A stretch of DNA of 64,000 bases from an uncultured Muribaculaceae bacterium (GTDB taxonomy: Bacteria > Bacteroidota > Bacteroidia > Bacteroidales > Muribaculaceae). The notes under the pieces were generated by a model. That model did not search any database and was not told the origin of the DNA. It was given only the letters and a program-made list of their open reading frames with translations. Location of the stretch: positions 37,076 to 101,075 of the forward strand of contig CAUBWJ010000005.1 of assembly GCA_958439725.1 (NCBI GenBank). Reading direction: 5' to 3'. A program made the translations under genes and the position numbers. This document shows, one piece after another, positions 61,835 through 64,000 of this stretch (positions are counted from its first letter, which is position 1; each line of letters opens with the position of its first letter).

Positions 61835-63721
61835 ATGGAACAGCTCAAACATGAATGCGGAATAGTGATGATACGCCTCCGCAAACCGCTCGCTTATTAT
61901 AAAGAGAAATACGGCACCTACCGTTACGGACTGGAAAAGCTCTATCTGATGATGGAGAAGCAGCACAACCGCGGCCAGGAAGGCGCAGGTGTGGGTGTGG
62001 TGAAACTCGATGCTCAGCCGGGCACTGAATACGTGTGGCGCGAACGCGCGCTCGGCTCCCAGGCCATACAGGAGATATTCTCGCGGATTTTCCCCCGGCT
62101 TGCCGCCGACGATGTGGAAAACCTCACCCCAACGCAGGTTGAGCGTGAGGAGCCGTTTGTGGGCGAGATCTATATGGGGCATCTGCGTTACAGCACCACG
62201 GGACGTTCGGGTCTGAGCTACGTTCATCCTTTTTTGCGGCGCAACAACTGGCGTTCGCGCAACCTGCTGATGTGCGGAAACTTCAATATGACCAACGTCG
62301 ACGAGATATTCCAGTCCATAGTGGAGCGTGGCCAGCATCCCCGTCTGTTCAGCGACACCATTGTGATTCTCGAGCAGCTGGGCTATGCCCTTGACAAGGA
62401 AAACCACCGCATCTACCGCCGCTACCGCGACGAGCTTCAGGAACCGGCGCTGACACGGCGCATAGAGGACGAGATAGATCTGGCTCGTGTGATAGGGCAG
62501 TGCGCTCCCACATGGGACGGCGGCTATGCTATGTGTGGTGCCACGGGTTCGGGCGACATGTTTGTGATCCGCGACCCTCACGGCATACGTCCGGCGTTCT
62601 ATTATGTCGACGACGAGATTGTGGTCGTGGCCTCGGAGCGTCCCGTGATCCAGACGGTGATGGATGTGGATTTCGGCAGCGTGAAAGAGCTGATGCCGGG
62701 CGAGGCCATTATGGTCAACAATCACGCCGAGGTGAAGGTGGAGCGGATTTTGCCGGAGGGCGAGAATCGCCGCTGCTCGTTTGAACGCATCTATTTCTCG
62801 AGAGGAAGCGATGCCGATATCTATCGCGAGCGCAAGGAACTGGGCCGTCTGCTCGTGCCGAGGATTCTTCAGGCAATCGACAATGACCCCGACAACACTG
62901 TGTTCTCGTTCATCCCCAATACGGCCGAAGTGGCTTTCATGGGTATGATACGCGGCCTTGAGCAGCATCTCGACGCTCAGCGCTTCGAGGATATATCGCG
63001 TCTGAGTGCCGCCGGAGAGCTTACTTCGGAAAAACTTCATGAAATAATGCGGCGCAAGATACGTGAGGAAAAGGTGGCCATAAAGGATATAAAACTCCGC
63101 ACGTTCATAGCCGAGGGCGACACCCGTAACGATCTCGCCGCCCACGTGTACGACGTGACCTATGGCTGCGTGCGCCCGGGCGTTGACCGTCTGGTGGTGA
63201 TTGACGACTCGATAGTGCGCGGCACCACTCTCAAGCAGAGCATCCTGCGCATTCTGAGCCGTCTGGAGCCCCGGAAGATTGTGGTGGTGTCATCGTCGCC
63301 CCAGGTGCGGTATCCCGACTGCTACGGTATCGACATGAGCCGTATGGCCGAATTCATAGCATTCAAGGCGGCTGTGGCGCTGTTGCGTGAGACTGGCAGA
63401 GAGTCTGTGCTGGAGGATGTCTACCGGGCTTGCGTGGCCGAGCTTAAGAAACCGGCTACCGAGCAACGTAATTGCGTAAAGGCCATTTACGAACCCTTCA
63501 CCGACGAGGACATCTCGCGCAAGATTGCCGAACTTCTCACCCCCGATGACTGCAAGGCCGAGGTAGAGCTCGTGTATCAGACCCTCCCTGACATGCACAA
63601 GGCCATCCCCGACAATCCCGGCGACTGGTACTTCTCCGGCGACTATCCCACCCCCGGAGGCACCCGCCTCGTGAACCGCGCCTACGTAAACTTCTACGAA
63701 GGCGACCCCGACCGCCGCTGA
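61835..63721 (+). CDS. purF: Amidophosphoribosyltransferase (long Bacteroidales form)
   Basis: The 628-residue protein begins MEQLKHECGIVMIRLRKPLA. The catalytic cysteine is Cys8, so a short propeptide should be removed to free it, as in Bacillus-type PurF. The glutaminase domain has KQHNRGQEGAGVGVV and MGHLRYSTTGRSG. The phosphoribosyltransferase domain has the PRPP motif RLVVIDDSIVRGTTLKQSIL. It makes phosphoribosylamine, the committed step of purine synthesis. At about 630 residues it is longer than E. coli PurF (about 505), a form seen in Bacteroidales; whether a second purF exists elsewhere cannot be seen. Confidence 0.87.
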   Translation: MEQLKHECGIVMIRLRKPLAYYKEKYGTYRYGLEKLYLMMEKQHNRGQEGAGVGVVKLDAQPGTEYVWRERALGSQAIQEIFSRIFPRLAADDVENLTPTQVEREEPFVGEIYMGHLRYSTTGRSGLSYVHPFLRRNNWRSRNLLMCGNFNMTNVDEIFQSIVERGQHPRLFSDTIVILEQLGYALDKENHRIYRRYRDELQEPALTRRIEDEIDLARVIGQCAPTWDGGYAMCGATGSGDMFVIRDPHGIRPAFYYVDDEIVVVASERPVIQTVMDVDFGSVKELMPGEAIMVNNHAEVKVERILPEGENRRCSFERIYFSRGSDADIYRERKELGRLLVPRILQAIDNDPDNTVFSFIPNTAEVAFMGMIRGLEQHLDAQRFEDISRLSAAGELTSEKLHEIMRRKIREEKVAIKDIKLRTFIAEGDTRNDLAAHVYDVTYGCVRPGVDRLVVIDDSIVRGTTLKQSILRILSRLEPRKIVVVSSSPQVRYPDCYGIDMSRMAEFIAFKAAVALLRETGRESVLEDVYRACVAELKKPATEQRNCVKAIYEPFTDEDISRKIAELLTPDDCKAEVELVYQTLPDMHKAIPDNPGDWYFSGDYPTPGGTRLVNRAYVNFYEGDPDRR

Positions 63722-63825
63722 TCCGGAACATATAACGGTTATGCGGGAACCTCTGGTATTGTCGTTAGAAGGTTACAGCACTATCTTTTTCTTTTATGAA
63801 AGGATTCTTGAGGGTGTTGCAGAAC

Positions 63826-63957
63826 TCAAAGATTGTTAAGTATAATATCGGGAGAGGTTTCCATGCGGGAGAATGCAAACAGTTTTTTGCCGAGGTCTTT
63901 TATGGATGCTCCAATATGGTAAAGTGTATTGTCAAAATCAGAAATCTATCATGTCGT
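63826..63957 (-). pseudogene. Degraded C-terminal remnant of an ORF6N/PLD-type protein
   Basis: On the minus strand the phrase NTLYHIGASIKDLGKKLFAF ending at a stop (63826-63828) matches the C-terminus of Bacteroidetes ORF6N-domain proteins with a PLD-like tail. The expected preceding HDRFLI lies in another frame just upstream (about 63938-63955), so a single-base frameshift breaks it. Further upstream the homology fades and stops occur. The window ends at 64000, so the rest of the gene could continue beyond it. Confidence 0.55.
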
Positions 63958-64000
63958 ATATTTGCACGATGAAAGAAATTTGAATAATTTTATCTTCAAA

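Overview
This window looks like a chromosomal segment from a gut-type member of the Bacteroidales, and the family Muribaculaceae is my best guess. The evidence is the gene families (DUF6048/DUF6452, DUF4199, DUF5009, the glycine-lipid GlsA/GlsB pair, DUF3791/DUF3990, AlbA-type and DUF4143 ATPases) and repeated copies of the Bacteroidetes promoter (TTG, about 20 nt, TAnnTTTG). The family-level placement is an inference. Most of the window is GC-rich core genome. Shorter AT-richer accessory genes lie at about 5.2-7.2, 18.0-19.0, 32.8-35.3, 40.7-41.9 and 59.1-60.4 kb.

Layout, 0-17.5 kb: a patatin-type outer-membrane phospholipase cut by the window edge, a YidE-type transporter, an Lrp regulator, an inositol-phosphatase-like enzyme, a duplicated discoidin/membrane protein, an LPG-synthase-like membrane protein with an NfeD protease, gltX-waaA, tRNA-Arg(TCT), a GlmU-like protein, and asd followed by a Kef-type antiporter. 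17.5-26 kb: a candidate small RNA, a three-gene DUF3791-DUF3990-DUF3791 module that resembles a toxin-antitoxin system, a Crp-family regulator, a BASS-type transporter, and a GH2 enzyme followed by a LytS/LytR two-component pair. 26-32.7 kb: rpiB, an SDR, a conserved Bacteroidales envelope block (DUF6048, DUF6452 lipoprotein, GT2, DUF4199), the glycine-lipid genes and a DUF115-like protein.

32.8-46.5 kb: a TlpA-like protein, an AlbA-type ATPase, pgeF-obgE, a three-gene nonulosonic (sialic/legionaminic) acid segment without a synthase, a YhcG/DUF1016 PDDEXK gene that appears to have cut off a PiT phosphate transporter, a two-component system, an EEP-family phosphohydrolase and a frameshifted alpha/beta-hydrolase. 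46.5-54 kb: a compact polysaccharide export operon (GT32, Wza-like, ligase-like, Wzz-like), a second GT2, and an RHH protein with an SPFH protein. 54-64 kb: a second candidate small RNA, a DAG-kinase-like gene, a DUF5009 gene, an acyl-CoA synthetase, a lipoprotein, a DUF4143 ATPase behind a nested palindrome, galK, a long amidophosphoribosyltransferase, and the degraded tail of an ORF6N-type gene at the right edge.

The features most worth a second look are these. (1) Two unrelated accessory genes (AlbA-type ATPase and YhcG) each carry two in-frame, internally palindromic 36-nt modules. (2) The DUF3791-DUF3990-DUF3791 operon. (3) Two orphan transcription units, each with a recognisable promoter and terminator and no convincing ORF. 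(4) The decayed phosphate transporter under the YhcG gene. (5) The nested 27-bp inverted repeat in front of the DUF4143 ATPase.
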